The notes below the pieces were generated by a model. It was not told the DNA's origin. It ran no database searches and saw nothing but the letters and a program-made list of their open reading frames with translations. The position numbers and the translations under genes are program-made. From Bradyrhizobium diazoefficiens (GTDB taxonomy: Bacteria > Pseudomonadota > Alphaproteobacteria > Rhizobiales > Xanthobacteraceae), in the NCBI RefSeq assembly GCF_016612535.1, contig NZ_JAENXS010000001.1:3373501-3437500 (forward strand): DNA of 64,000 bases, read 5' to 3'. Of the stretch, positions 47,510 through 58,573 are shown in pieces; the first letter of the stretch is position 1; each line of letters starts with the position of its first letter.

Positions 47510-49337
47510 TCAAAGTGCGAGACTCACTTTGTAATCAGCTAGGAAATCTTGCAAGGCCAAGATATTTTGCGTCCATCTGACGTTATCGGCTGCATTGAGC
47601 AAGCCGCGTGAGCCGTTGACGGACAGCAGCGGTCTTATTGCCGCATTGCGATCATTTAGCAGCGCAATGAAACGGGTGCGCAACATGTCATAGTAGTGTG
47701 GGTCTTGGATAGATGGAAGTACGCTCTTGACCCGTTGTACGACGGAACGCGGTAGGAGGTCTGCGCTTGCGGCGCGCAACAGACTCTTCTCACGACTATC
47801 AAAACTTTTGTGGGCCCACGGGCTACCAAACACGTACTCCACGAGGCGGTGGTCGCCATAGGGAACGCGGACTTCTAGACCTGAAGCCATGCTCAGCCGG
47901 TCGAGGCGATCGAGAAGCGTCGGCAGGAAGCGTGTGAGAAAGAGGTAGCAGATCTCGCGCATGCGATGTTCGTTGCGATCGGCCGAGACCGAGCCCGTGA
48001 GGGCGGGTACTTCCGCAAGCGCCGAGCGGTACTCGGCTTCGAGGTAACTCGGGAAGTCAAGCTCCGCGATCAGGCTGGGATCTAAAGCTTGCCGAGCGAT
48101 ATCAACGTTCCCCGACCAAGGGAATGTATTAGCCTCGACTCGCCCGATGTCGTGAAACAAGAGTAACCGCCAAAAAGTTCATCTGCGATTTCTCCGGAGA
48201 GCGCCACCTTCGAATGCTGCCGGATCGCTTTAAACAGAAGAAACACGGCGCCGTCGAGGTCCCCCCCGGTGAGTGGGAGATCTTGCGAATGTAGAGTGCT
48301 GGCCCGCACTCCGCCGTCCATGAGTTCGTCGGATGACAACATGATTTCCGTGTGGTGGGTACCAGCAAACTTGGCGACTTCTTGTGCGTAAGGCCCGTCG
48401 GGTACCGGGCACATCGGGCAGGGATGAAATTCTCAGCATAACCGACGAAGTTGAGGGCGAAGGACGGGATTCGCTTGTCACTAAAGCGCGCGGCCATTGC
48501 GGTCATCGCCGAAGAGTCAAGGCCACCGGACAAGAGCGTGCACACAGGAACATCGGCAATCAGCTGACGCTGGATTGTGTCCTCTAGCAGTTCTCGGACG
48601 CGCCGAACGGTCGTAGGCACGTCATCGTTATGCACATGGTTGGTGAGCTGCCAGTAGCTAATCTGCTGGATATCCTCACGCGTGACGCGGACAATATGGC
48701 CTGGCCGCACCTGATGCATGCCGCGGAACGCTGTGTCGTGGGGGCGGCGACCGAGCATAAGGTACGACGCAGCCCGTGAGCGTCCATGACGCGTTCGGCG
48801 AGATCATTGGCGAGGATCGCCTTTGGCTCAGAGCCAAACAAGACTCCCTGCTTGGTGGGATAGTAGTAAAGTGGCTTGATCCCCAGACGGTCACGGCACG
48901 AGAAGCAACTCGCGCTTCGCAGTGTCCCAAAGCGCGCATGCGAACATTCCGTTGAGCTCGCTAGCCGCGATACGAGGGTCTCGCTGGCCACACTCGCGGT
49001 GGGCGTGCAGCAGTACCTCGGTATCGCTGCTCGTATCGAATCGGTGGCCCAACGCAGCGAGCCTATGACGCAGTTCTCGGTAATTGTAAACTTCTCCTGT
49101 GTAGACGAGCACCAACGCTGGTTGGCCGTCTACATCAAGACTCATTGGTTGGTGACCGCCTTGGAGGTCAACGATCGCTAGGCGGCGATGTCCGAGAGCT
49201 ACAGGCCCGTCCGTCCAGTTTCCTTCGCCGTCCGGACCTCGCCGGGCCATGGAAGCGGTCATCTCGGCAAGCGACCGCTGCGCGTCAAGAATTCCAAGAT
49301 CCCGACCGAAGTCAACCCACCCACACATACCGCACAT
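47510..49337 (-). pseudogene. glutamine-hydrolysing asparagine synthase (AsnB-like), broken
   Basis: The N-terminal glutaminase domain is readable from 49,337 (MCGMCGWVDFGRDLGIL; RRGPDGEGNWTDG; GEVYNYRELR). After a frameshift near 48,900 come DRLGIKPLYYYPTKQGVLFG, then in another frame VCTLLSGGLDSSAMTAMAAR, the ATP-pyrophosphatase loop. Further shifts near 48,420 and 48,150 lead to LPLTGGDLDGAVFLLF, ALSGEIADELFGGY and GLEVRVPYGDHRLVEYVFG. At least four shifts inactivate it. AsnB-type enzymes make asparagine or amidate peptides and cell-wall precursors. Confidence 0.88.
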
Positions 49338-49517
49338 CTTTGGATCCTCTCCTTCGCTAGCTGTGGCGTAGTTCGCCTCACGGAAGCCATGTAGAGATCT
49401 AAGCGCTACCTCAGTGTCGGGCGATGCGAACCTACCCGTTCTGATGGTTTGCTGGATCGGAGAAGCGCGGTGTTGATTATGGTGGGCGGGGCAAGATCCA
49501 CAGCGCGGCGACCTCCA

Positions 49518-49690
49518 TGGTTCCGTCGCAAGAGCGGCAAGCTATCAAGGTCCTTTTGGCACGTTGGATTTGGAATGTCGTCTTATGCGAAGCGCTGGAG
49601 CGCGGCCGCTTCCTGTGGCCGTCCTCGGCTGATGGCGTGATGACGATCACGCCAGCCAAGCTCGGCTACCTGCTGGAGGACATCGGTTAG
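49518..49690 (+). pseudogene. IS66 TnpB C-terminal relic
   Basis: Translation gives FRRKSGKLSRSFWHVGFGMS and SYAKR, then in a shifted frame ALERGRFLWPSSADGVMTIT and PAKLGYLLEDIG with a stop, matching the TnpB C-terminus (KRLERGRFxWP ... LTPAQLxxLLEGID). Confidence 0.75.
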
Positions 49691-49844
49691 TGAATGCCGC
49701 AACACATTGGCCACCGCAGGCGGCTGGTAAATCGTCGGGATTTGAATCGGCGGTACGATTAATGGTTCGAACAGAGACCGCGTCTTGTGGTTCTCCGGTC
49801 GGCGATAGGCGCCGATGATTCTCGGCCTGACGATATGACCAGAT

Positions 49845-49978
49845 GAAGGCGATGCTGCGCGCCGAGCGACGACCCGGTTGGCCGCGGAGGAGGAAGCTCA
49901 GGCACGGACACTGCTGATACGGAAGCTCAAACTCACGATCAAGAAGCTCGGGGATGACAGTTTGAATGAGCGCCGGCC
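49845..49978 (+). pseudogene. IS66 TnpC N-terminal relic
   Basis: LRAER-type sequence leads into RLAAEEEAQARTLLIRKLKL and TIKKLGDD, the coiled-coil start of IS66 TnpC. The gene is cut at about 49,978, where group II intron-derived sequence begins. Confidence 0.7.
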
Positions 49979-49979
49979 C

Positions 49980-52300
49980 ACTCGTATCCCATATCCGCGT
50001 GATCTGGTGGTGATACCATCCGATCTGTCGGCCGTTGCCGGAGATGCCGTAGTCGGCGCAGTGCCTCGGATCACCCGTGACAAGTGCGCGTGCTGCTCCG
50101 GAACGGACGATGCCGGTTGACCCGATACCATTCCGTCACGGAAGCCAGCGCGGGCGTAGCGGTCTTTCGCCGTTATCTGCCGGACGACATTCTTATCCTT
50201 CCTCGATTGCCCCCACAAATGAGTGAAGCCAAAGAAGTCGAATGTGGTCCCCGCCGTCGCGGGATGACGCCCACCTGGGCATTTGAACCGGAAATCGACG
50301 AGGCGGGGTTTGGTCGGATGGAGTTGAAGCCCATACCGATCGAGCCGCTTGCCCAGGACATTCAGCAATCGGGTCCTCGAAGACGATCACCGCGTCATCA
50401 GCCCATCGGACCAGTTGGAAGCGCCCCTTGGGCTGCGGTCGCGCCATCTGCTCGAACCATTCATCCAGCAGGATGGTAGAGACGAGCCTTGAAGCTGTAG
50501 CCTTTGCGGAGCCTCACTGTTGCTGACGTTTTCACGTCAGTGCCCTCACCGAGCCGGCATGGCTTCTTGAACTCGCCTCCCAAGCAGAGCCCGGCGTGCA
50601 GATTTCCCGCACCCGGCTCCCCAGATGACATTCGCGAAGAGCGCCTCATCACACCGTCGGATGCAAGTTTCGAGCGAACGGAAGCTCGAACCACGAGCGG
50701 TCGCCCAATTGTGCCCAACTCAGCCGGCGGCGTTGGCCACGGCGTTGTAGGGCTTGCTTCCACTGTCGCTGGGTTTCAAGGCGGATCCAGCTCAGTTTAC
50801 GGTCGCAGTGGGTGCAGAGCGAAGTACTGATAGAAGCCGCGCAGCATCACCGTTAGGTGTTGTTGCTGTTCGCGTCTCTTCCAGTGCCGATGCTCGAGCA
50901 GCCACTCGCGGGTACGAGCGAGGAACTTTCTGCAGCTCTTGGTGCTGGGGATACGGATCAGGGCGAACTGCCCGCTCCGGTCAACCCAAGAGACATGCTT
51001 GAAGCCGAGAATTTCAAATGTCTCCGGACTCTGTCCGTGCTTGTCCCGCATGGTGGCAGCAAAGCGTCCAAAGAGTAGCAGCCGAGTCTTTTCCTCGGCC
51101 AGCTCCAGATTGAACTGCGCGAACCGCTCCTGCAACTGGCGCCGGAAGTTCTGCACATCGTCCTGGAACTGGAAGCACCCCACGAACTCATCAGCAAAAC
51201 GCACCAGATATGCCTCGCCTCGACACAGTGGTTTGAACTTCTTCGCAAACCAAAGATCGAGCGTAAAGTGCAAGTACAGATATCGGGCCCCCTTGCTGAG
51301 TCCCTTCCTGGCTCCAGCCATTTTGATATCAGCTGAAGGATGATCGGGTCGGCAATCCGGTGAGCCACCATCCGGCGTAACCACTGATGATCAATGCAGG
51401 TGAAGTATTTCGAGATATCGACATCCACCACCCAGCGCAGCCCTTGCTCAATGAATCCATTTCGCAACATCATAGGCCGATTGTCCCGATCCGAAGCCGT
51501 ACGAACCCGGAAGTCCGTCTCATAGATCGGCTCCAGCAGCAGGAGAACCGCCCGCTGCGCCACCTTGTCTTCCAGTGTCGGAACGCTAAACGGCCGTTCG
51601 GGGCCATCTGCTTTCGGAACCTAGTGCCGCCGCACCGGCGACACGACGTATCGATTGGATTTGATGCGTGCCAGAAGGTCATCAAGATTGACCTTCAGGT
51701 TTGCATCGTAGTCCGCCATCATGCCGTCGATGTCGGGCGCGCCATCCTTGCCCGTCAGGTGATAGGCTTCGAGCATCCATTCACGGTCGATCGGGTGATG
51801 CAGCGAGATCAGCATCCCGCTGGGGATGCTTCCTCGCCAGATCAGGTTCGCGGGACTCAGCGTTCCCTCCCGATGACGAGTCCCTTCCTCCAACGGGTCC
51901 GGCCGAGCCCGCCTTTCTCAGTACTCTGAAGCCACCACGACTTCCTGCCGTGCACATCCGTCAGCTTGTGTCTTCGCCTAGGGATTCCATGTGTCTTGGT
52001 ACTTCGTATTCGTATTTGCGCTCCCGATTTCCCCAAGTTGATCGGGCCTGGAGCGTTGTTTCGAGCGTTGTTTCGGCCGGTGCTCCGTGCCGGCTTTCCA
52101 CCTGGACACGACCGGAATTTCTCAGGTTTCCTGCCGACCCATCCCGTACCTTTGCCCTGATCGAAGACCCCGGCCGAACCGGTAGGCCTGACCATAGCGG
52201 CTTTCCCAGTGCTGCCCCCAGGCCCAACACCGCGAAGGCTTCGGCACGACCATGATTTCGAAGCTCACCACTGAGCTTCGGTACGAATCTCGCATCTCAA
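49980..52300 (-). mobile_element. degenerate group II intron remnants, two fused copies
   Basis: Going down the minus strand from 52,300 there is an intron-like 5' RNA part, then an RT N-terminus (51,890-51,620: SLHHPIDREWMLEAYHLTGK), the RT core (51,560-50,800: LRWVVDVDISKYFTCIDHQW, YLVRFADEFVGCFQFQDDV) and a domain-like GC-rich part near 50,700-50,480. A second RT fragment follows (50,450-49,900: RFQLVRWADDAVIVFEDP, RYGLQLHPTKPRLVDFR). The first copy has FADE where FADD is expected, the second WADD. Deletions and shifts show neither is active. Both lie against the IS66 tnpC fragment. Confidence 0.72.
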
Positions 52301-52354
52301 ACTCTTGTTCCTAATTTCTTCAATGTCCCGCAGATCGTGCAAGTGCCTCGCGTC

Positions 52355-53734
52355 TTATGATGAGCTCGGCGGCAGTTCGATGATTCCAGTATCATCTTCT
52401 ATGGCGATATGGGTCCCAAATGGCTTCGACATGGCCTTTAGACGTTCCAAGATGACGTTTGCTTGCGGTGCAGGCGCCAAGCGGGGGACGCCGCGGTTGG
52501 CAAACCTCTTCGAGTGACCAAGGTCAATTGGATAAAGCCGGATCTCTGTGAGCTGATTCTTCTCAAATCGGCTGACCGTGACGATACTGTCATAAAAGAC
52601 CGGATCTGAAAAACCCGGATCTGTCCGATACCCCTCTGACATTTCGCTGACCGTCACCTCGGCATCCGTGTGGGATCGGGGATCTCTGCCGTATGCATCG
52701 AACATGTCAGCGCCAACGGGCGTTCGGAGGTCATCCATGATGAAGTTACCAAGGCTATAGAATATGGGTCGGCGCTTGTAGATCTCGATACCTCGCAACC
52801 GGTGAGGCCCGTGCCCGATATATGCGTCGGCTCCAGCGTCAATTAGCCGATGAGCAAACGATTGTTCGTAATCGGGCGGCTCCTGGCTCCAATTACCAGG
52901 CTCGTGACCATGGTTGGTGGCGATGCAGAAATCGCCGAACTGCTTGCCTTGCCGAACGTTTCGCAGAATGGCCCTGACGTCCCGAGGGTCGGGTTGATAG
53001 CTGTAGCCGGCTTTGGCGCCCGACCTGTATGTTACTCCAGCTAGCACAACGGCATCTAGATCGTCGCGGTTGGGGATGGAGTCCGGTAATGCGCTTCGAA
53101 CCCGCCTTAAACCCTTGAGCATCTCCGCTGGAATCACGGTGCTTCTCTTCAAACGCAAGCTGTTCAATCCCGGTCTGCCTGGCGCGCCTCCAGCCGGATC
53201 GCATGCCCGAGACATTGGCGTGAACGATGTGGCAAACGATACCAATGCCACGCGACCGCGTGTGGTCTCTAGAAAGCGAGGGGCACCGGCTTGCGCGAGG
53301 TTTTCGCCAACGCCCGCATGGACGATCCCGTTTTCATCGAGCACGCGGCTGGTCTCCCGCATGCCTTCGAGGCCCCAGTCAAATGCGTGGTTGTTCGCGT
53401 AACTGACGAGATTAAAACCCATCGCCTTCAAGTCAGGTCCGAGTTCCGGAAGGCTAACGTGATATGCACCGCCGTATTCAGCCTGCGGACTACCCTTGAA
53501 CGTTCGGACATCGAAGATGTTGGTTTCCATATTGCCAAACGTGACATCGGCATTACGAAGTATCTTGACCAGTACGCCGAAACCCTGATCTTGACCTTTG
53601 GTCAGAGGCCTCGTCACAATGAGATCGCCGACCGCTACCATCGTGAAGCCGTCCGCGACGTTCGTTGCAATCGAACCAGCTGCATCATAGGCAAACTCCT
53701 GCCGGACCGAATTCTCTTCTGAGGGTCTATTCAT
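52355..53734 (-). CDS. CapA/PgsA-family protein (metallophosphatase fold)
   Basis: A 459-residue protein starting MNRPSEENSVRQEFAYDAAG, with GGAG 6 bases upstream. It carries the CapA marks: VAVGDLIVTRPL, VTFGNMETNIFD, VSYANNHAFDWGLEGM, the FCIATNHGHEPGNWS histidine pair and DAYIGHGPHRLRGIEIYKRR, then FYSLGNFI. CapA proteins take part in poly-gamma-glutamate capsule synthesis in Bacillus, but many homologues lie in peptide or amino-acid loci and may be hydrolases. No signal peptide is visible, so it is probably cytosolic. It lies downstream of the oppBCDF genes in the same orientation, separated by 227 bases. Confidence 0.87.
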   Translation of the reverse strand: MNRPSEENSVRQEFAYDAAGSIATNVADGFTMVAVGDLIVTRPLTKGQDQGFGVLVKILRNADVTFGNMETNIFDVRTFKGSPQAEYGGAYHVSLPELGPDLKAMGFNLVSYANNHAFDWGLEGMRETSRVLDENGIVHAGVGENLAQAGAPRFLETTRGRVALVSFATSFTPMSRACDPAGGAPGRPGLNSLRLKRSTVIPAEMLKGLRRVRSALPDSIPNRDDLDAVVLAGVTYRSGAKAGYSYQPDPRDVRAILRNVRQGKQFGDFCIATNHGHEPGNWSQEPPDYEQSFAHRLIDAGADAYIGHGPHRLRGIEIYKRRPIFYSLGNFIMDDLRTPVGADMFDAYGRDPRSHTDAEVTVSEMSEGYRTDPGFSDPVFYDSIVTVSRFEKNQLTEIRLYPIDLGHSKRFANRGVPRLAPAPQANVILERLKAMSKPFGTHIAIEDDTGIIELPPSSS

Positions 53735-53961
53735 GGGGTCTCCAATGGGTCGATTCGCTCATGGAAGTCATCTGCGCTCTGCTTACCGAGCATCCCGCTG
53801 TCCCGAAAGGGGTTTTTGATGGTTGTGACGCCCACAATTCCTTGCGGCACAACAGCTTAAATTCAGATACTTTGGATGATAGATAGGGCGACTGCGACAG
53901 CGAGGCAGACTAGTCATTCTGAGGCCGACAGGCTCGGCAGCCATGGCTGCGCGAACGTTCC

Positions 53962-55008
53962 TCAGAGAGGAGTCTGGAGCTGGCCTGTCCGAGTTGGAGA
54001 AGAATACTTTGCGGTCTGCTCAATCCGTGGTCCCGTCGCTGGTGCGCGCACGTGACAAGCTACGATCCGGCCATCGGGCATGGGCGCCAAAGGCGGCGCT
54101 TCCATCCGGCAACGCTCGATCGCGAGCGGGCAGCGCGGATGAAAAGCGCATCCACGCGGCGGATTGATCGGGCTTGGCACCTCACCTTCCACCGGCGCCT
54201 CCAACCGAACCAGCGTTGGATCCGGCACCGGAGCCGCCGCGATCAGCGCCTCGGTGTAGGGATGCACCGGCGTGGCGAACAGCGCCTCGCACGGGGCCAG
54301 TTCCACGATGCGGCCCAAATACATGACTGCAACGCGATGGGCGATATGCTCGACGACGCTCAAGTCATGCGAGATGAAGATGAATGCGATGCCCATCTGC
54401 CGCTGGAGGTCGAGCAGCAGATTTAAGATCTGGGCCTGCACGGAGACGTCCAGCGCGGAGACCGCCTCATCTGCGATGATGAGCGAGGGCTTAAGGGACA
54501 GCGCCCGCGCGATACCGAGCCGTTGCCGCTGCCCCCCTGACAATTCGGATGGAAACCTATGCATTATTTCGGGCCGCATGCCCACCTTTTGAAGAAGGTC
54601 CGCGGCAAGCGCATGGCACTGCTTCCGGTTGAGGCGTTCGAAATTCTCGACGGGTTCGGTGATGATCTGTCCGGCAGTGAGACGCGGGTTCAGCGATGAA
54701 TAAGGATCCTGAAACACCATCTGCATCCGGCGGCGCCAGGCGCGAAGCGCATGCGCATCGAGGCCCGCGATGTCAGTGCCCTCGATCAGCACGCGCCCGG
54801 CCGTCGGCTCGACGATTCGCATCAGAAGCCGCGCGACGGTGGACTTGCCACAGCCGGACTCGCCGACGATACAGAGTGTCTCGCCGGCATCGACAGAGAA
54901 GGAGACGTCCTCCACTGCCCGCACCACCGGGCCCCTCTTCCTAAGGAAACCAGAACCAAGTAGATAGTGCTTGGTCAGATTCTCGACTTTCAGCAGCGGA
55001 TTGCTCAT
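53962..55008 (-). CDS. oligopeptide ABC transporter ATPase, OppF type
   Basis: A 348-residue ATPase starting [20 protein letters not shown] at 55008; the longer frame to 55323 is rejected because it overlaps the preceding gene. Walker A is [15 protein letters not shown]-loop [12 protein letters not shown], signature [15 protein letters not shown], Walker [13 protein letters not shown]. The C-terminal oligopeptide-specific tail is [15 protein letters not shown]. It pairs with the OppD-type ATPase to drive peptide uptake; start and stop overlap as ATGA. The last ~25 residues (after [10 protein letters not shown]) are atypical. Confidence 0.93.
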   Translation of the reverse strand: MSNPLLKVENLTKHYLLGSGFLRKRGPVVRAVEDVSFSVDAGETLCIVGESGCGKSTVARLLMRIVEPTAGRVLIEGTDIAGLDAHALRAWRRRMQMVFQDPYSSLNPRLTAGQIITEPVENFERLNRKQCHALAADLLQKVGMRPEIMHRFPSELSGGQRQRLGIARALSLKPSLIIADEAVSALDVSVQAQILNLLLDLQRQMGIAFIFISHDLSVVEHIAHRVAVMYLGRIVELAPCEALFATPVHPYTEALIAAAPVPDPTLVRLEAPVEGEVPSPINPPRGCAFHPRCPLAIERCRMEAPPLAPMPDGRIVACHVRAPATGPRIEQTAKYSSPTRTGQLQTPL

Positions 55009-56012
55009 GCGCTCATGACCTCTTCGGAACGCCAGCATGCTGCAGCATGGCCGAGACCGACATCGCGCATCGTAGGCGTCTCTTCGCGGCACTTGCCAAT
55101 TGCAAAAGGGCAGCGCGGCGCGAAGCTGCACCCGATAATCGGATCGCGCAGGGTCGGCACAATACCGGGAATTTCTGGAAGGCGCTGTCTGCGGCCGCGA
55201 CGCCGATCGGGCACCGAGCGCATAAGGACCTGGGTATAGGGGTGTGCAGGATGTGCGAACAGGTCCGCTACATTCGCCTGCTCCACGATCCGGCCGGCAT
55301 ACATGACGATCACACGCTGGCATGTCTCGGCAACAACACCTAGATCGTGCGTGATGAACATCACGGCCGTTCCCATGCGTTCTTTCAGATCGACGATCAG
55401 CCGCAGGATCTGGGCCTGGATGGTGACGTCGAGCGCAGTGGTCGGCTCATCGGCAATCAACAGTTCCGGCGAGCAGGCCAGCGCCATGGCGATCATCGCT
55501 CGCTGGCGCATGCCCCCCGACATTTCGTGTGGATAGTTCTTGACCCGGCGATCGGGGTCCGCGATGCGGACGAAACCTAGCATCTCTTCCGCCTTATGCA
55601 TCGCTTCCGACCGGGAGATTTTCGTATGGATTTGCAGGGCTTCTGCAATCTGACGACCGACAGTATGAACGGGATTCAGACCCGTCATCGGCTCCTGAAA
55701 GATCATGGCGACCCGATTGCCGCGGATCTTTCGTATCTCCCTTTGGGAGAGCTTGAGAAGGTCACGTCCGTGAAAGCGGATCTCCCCACCGACGGTCTTG
55801 GCGGAGAGCTTGGGCAGCAGGCGAAGAATGGACAGCGCGGTGACGCTCTTGCCGCAGCCGGATTCACCGACCACGCCGAGCGTCTCGCCCCGCTTGACCT
55901 GGAAGCTAATGCCGTCCAGGGCACGGGTTACGCTGTCTTCGCCATAAAAGTGCGTCTCCAACTCATGCACATCGAGAAGCACGTCACCGCCTGCGGCTTT
56001 TTGCATGTGCAT
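55005..56012 (-). CDS. oligopeptide ABC transporter ATPase, OppD type
   Basis: A 335-residue ATPase starting [20 protein letters not shown]. Motifs: Walker [17 protein letters not shown]-loop [12 protein letters not shown], signature [15 protein letters not shown], Walker [15 protein letters not shown] and the C-terminal [15 protein letters not shown]. All are intact. It follows oppC by a single base and overlaps oppF, so the four genes form one operon. Confidence 0.94.
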   Translation of the reverse strand: MHMQKAAGGDVLLDVHELETHFYGEDSVTRALDGISFQVKRGETLGVVGESGCGKSVTALSILRLLPKLSAKTVGGEIRFHGRDLLKLSQREIRKIRGNRVAMIFQEPMTGLNPVHTVGRQIAEALQIHTKISRSEAMHKAEEMLGFVRIADPDRRVKNYPHEMSGGMRQRAMIAMALACSPELLIADEPTTALDVTIQAQILRLIVDLKERMGTAVMFITHDLGVVAETCQRVIVMYAGRIVEQANVADLFAHPAHPYTQVLMRSVPDRRRGRRQRLPEIPGIVPTLRDPIIGCSFAPRCPFAIGKCREETPTMRDVGLGHAAACWRSEEVMSA

Positions 56013-56013
56013 G

Positions 56014-56895
56014 TCAGCGCCCCCGCTTTACGCGGGGATCGAACAGGTCGCGCAAGCCATCGCCGAGCAAGTTGACGGCAAGGACGGTGACAGCAAGGCA
56101 GATGCCCGGGGCGAAGACCGACCACGGGGCGATCGCCAGATACAAGCGAGAACTCGCGATCATATTGCCCCAGCTCGGAATCTCGGGCGGCACGCCCGCG
56201 CCGAGGAAACTGAGCCCGGCCTCGGTCAGAATCGCACCCGCGCAGAGAGTTGCACCCTGGACCATCAGCGTCGGAATGGTGCTTGGGAGAATATGCCGCC
56301 ACAGCACCTTCGGCAGACGCGCACCGCCGCAGAGCGCGGCCTCAACATAGGGGCGCTCTCGAACACTGAGAACAACTGAACGAACGAGCCGCGCGGTGCC
56401 CGGGATATGGGTGATCGTGATGGCGAAGATGAGGATACCGACCCCGGCCCCCGTCAGAGAAACAAGCGCCATGGCTAGCAGAATCGTCGGAATCGCCATG
56501 AGGCCATCCATGATCCGCATTAGGATACTGTCGACGACACGGTTGTAGCCCGCGATAACACCAACAAAAATAGCACTGGTGAGCACGCTCGCCGCCGAGA
56601 TCAGGCCAACTAGAAGGGAGGTCCGCGCGCCGAATGCGGTACGCGCGAACACGTCCCGGCCCAGATTGTCCGTGCCGAGCCACATCACTCCAGAAGGCGA
56701 CTGAAAACGCTTGAAGGGATCCATGTTCAGGGGATCACCGGCATAAAGCGGCGCGGCAAGTGCCAGAATGATCAAGACCGTCAAAAGTCCGCCGCCAACA
56801 AATAGCAGCGGATGCCGCCGTGCGAAACGAGGCAAGTTGGAGAAGCGCAGCCGGCCCATCGGCGCGGCGTCAACTGAGGCGGAGATAAGAGACAT
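56014..56895 (-). CDS. oligopeptide ABC transporter permease, OppC type
   Basis: A 293-residue permease starting [20 protein letters not shown]. It has a first membrane helix ([20 protein letters not shown]), the OppC motif [15 protein letters not shown] [15 protein letters not shown], and the coupling EAA loop [20 protein letters not shown]. The last segment [19 protein letters not shown] is standard. It lies one base behind oppB and one before oppD. Confidence 0.94.
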   Translation of the reverse strand: MSLISASVDAAPMGRLRFSNLPRFARRHPLLFVGGGLLTVLIILALAAPLYAGDPLNMDPFKRFQSPSGVMWLGTDNLGRDVFARTAFGARTSLLVGLISAASVLTSAIFVGVIAGYNRVVDSILMRIMDGLMAIPTILLAMALVSLTGAGVGILIFAITITHIPGTARLVRSVVLSVRERPYVEAALCGGARLPKVLWRHILPSTIPTLMVQGATLCAGAILTEAGLSFLGAGVPPEIPSWGNMIASSRLYLAIAPWSVFAPGICLAVTVLAVNLLGDGLRDLFDPRVKRGR

Positions 56896-56896
56896 G

Positions 56897-57838
56897 TCAA
56901 TACCGGATGCGCGGATCGATCAAAGTGTAAGTGAGATCGACCGCGAGATTGATCAGAACGTACACGCCCGAAGCGAGGATCAGCACACCTTGAATGATTG
57001 GATAATCGCGGTTGTTGATCGCATCGACGGTCAAACGACCTACACCAGGTAGGTTGAACACACTTTCCGTAATGACGACACCACCGATCAGAGAGGCGAA
57101 GCTCAGGCCTATCACAGTGAGGATTGGGACACCTGCATTCTTCAGAGCGTGGTGAAAAAGCATGGCATATGCGGAAGCGCCCTTCGCGGCCGCCGTACGC
57201 ATAAAATCCTCCCATAGAACTTCGATCATGCTTGCACGCGTGATCCGGGCGATGAAGGCTATGTAGAAAAGACTCAATGCCATAATCGGCAGAATCAGAT
57301 GCTCAAACCAGGGCGCGACTCCTTGCTCAATCGGCGCGTAACCTTGAACTGGGAGCCAGCGCGCCCTGATTGCGACGTAGTATATGAAAAAATAGCCTGT
57401 CACAAAAGTCGGAAGAGAAAAGCCAACTGCCGTTAAGGCCGAGAGGAAGCGATCGAGAAAGCCACCAGATCGCCAACCAGCAAAGACGCCGAAGGAGACA
57501 CCGATCGCGACCGAAACAATCATCGTCAAGATCGATAGCGAGATCGTCGGCTGCAGGCGCTGCAGGATCAGCTCAAGAACGGGGCGCCCCGTAAAAATGG
57601 AGATCCCAAAATCGCCGCTCAACATGCCGGTTGCCCAATGCACGAACTGAACTGGCAGAGGATCGTTCAGTCCCAAGTTTTCGCGAATGGCTGCGATCAT
57701 CTGCGGTGTCGCAGTGTCGCCCGCAATAACGGCCGCAGGATCACCAGAAGAAAGTCTGAGTAACAAAAAGACGAACACACCGACGATTGCCATAACAGCA
57801 AGAGTCGAAACAAACCTGCGAAGAATGTAAACAAGCAT
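56897..57838 (-). CDS. oligopeptide ABC transporter permease, OppB type
   Basis: A 313-residue permease starting MLVYILRRFVSTLAVMAIVG at 57838. It shows LGLNDPLPVQFVHWATGMLS-type periplasmic sequence, the EAA loop TAAAKGASAYAMLFHHALKN and the C-terminal LINLAVDLTYTLIDPRIRY. It heads the oppBCDF operon and starts 5 bases behind the relic of a solute-binding protein gene, which was probably once its first gene. Confidence 0.94.
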   Translation of the reverse strand: MLVYILRRFVSTLAVMAIVGVFVFLLLRLSSGDPAAVIAGDTATPQMIAAIRENLGLNDPLPVQFVHWATGMLSGDFGISIFTGRPVLELILQRLQPTISLSILTMIVSVAIGVSFGVFAGWRSGGFLDRFLSALTAVGFSLPTFVTGYFFIYYVAIRARWLPVQGYAPIEQGVAPWFEHLILPIMALSLFYIAFIARITRASMIEVLWEDFMRTAAAKGASAYAMLFHHALKNAGVPILTVIGLSFASLIGGVVITESVFNLPGVGRLTVDAINNRDYPIIQGVLILASGVYVLINLAVDLTYTLIDPRIRY

Positions 57839-57843
57839 CAGCG

Positions 57844-57981
57844 TCAGGCCTCCCCCATATTCCACGTCGGAACGATCTGAGGCATGCCAACGAGGCCGAT
57901 GAGCGTCTCGCGCCGGACGATTGATACAGCCGCTACTACTGGCAGGCCGCCTCTGATGAGGTCGCGTCGACAGACCATCAT
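57844..57981 (-). pseudogene. internally deleted solute-binding protein gene
   Basis: A 45-codon frame joins an export-signal start (MMVCRRDLIRGGLPVVAAVS) directly to RRETLIGLVGMPQIVPTWNM, which matches the last residues of the solute-binding protein at 59,405-60,997 (HRKTLTGLIKAPGLRPFWNM). Everything between has been deleted in frame. It lies immediately upstream of oppB, where the binding-protein gene of an opp/dpp operon normally is. Confidence 0.75.
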
Positions 57982-58573
57982 GCTTACCATCCTCCCTTGC
58001 TGCGACGCAATCGCTGCTTCGTGCATTGTCGCACGTCGTTTCTGGTTAGATATCAGAACGTAAACGTTATTCTGAACGGATCGATGCATAGCAAAGCGGA
58101 TTGACGCATTAATTCTGCGTCGCTCGATCCATTTAAGCAAGATTCCGGATTTCCCTCGTCCGAGCTGCGATCCGCACGGACTCGGGTGACGCGAGAATTG
58201 AACTTGTTGGCTGTCGGATCTGGGTCGGGGCAGTTCGGCGACGCGGCATGCGGGCAATTGCGTGAGAACTCGCAGGTGCAAATTCGCCGCTCCTCGTCCG
58301 CATCCTTCGAAAGTATAACCCGCGAGTGAAGTCGAGGGGCACTCGGATGAAGCGAAGAAAGTGTTCAGGAACTGCGGGCTGGTGGAATGGCCACCCAAGA
58401 CGAAAGCCTTGACCTCAGGCGAATTACCGAGGTTTTGACTGCGTAAGAGGGGCTGGTCGGCATCTGCCTTGGGCCATTGCCGCGTCCCAACACCAAAGCC
58501 TCTGCCAATCGGCTGAGACTCAGATTTGAGCAGACAACGCTCAGTCACGACTCTTCGAAGATCCACGTTAACG
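57982..58573. other. non-coding stretch upstream of the opp operon
   Basis: No credible gene. A frame of up to 240 codons on the minus strand crosses this region but is of random character before the binding-protein relic. It may hold the promoter of the opp operon; no sigma-54 site was seen. Confidence 0.4.

Noticed and set aside
57844..58566. 240-codon open frame on the minus strand
   Set aside because: Only the last 45 codons resemble a protein (binding-protein relic); the upstream part is of random composition.
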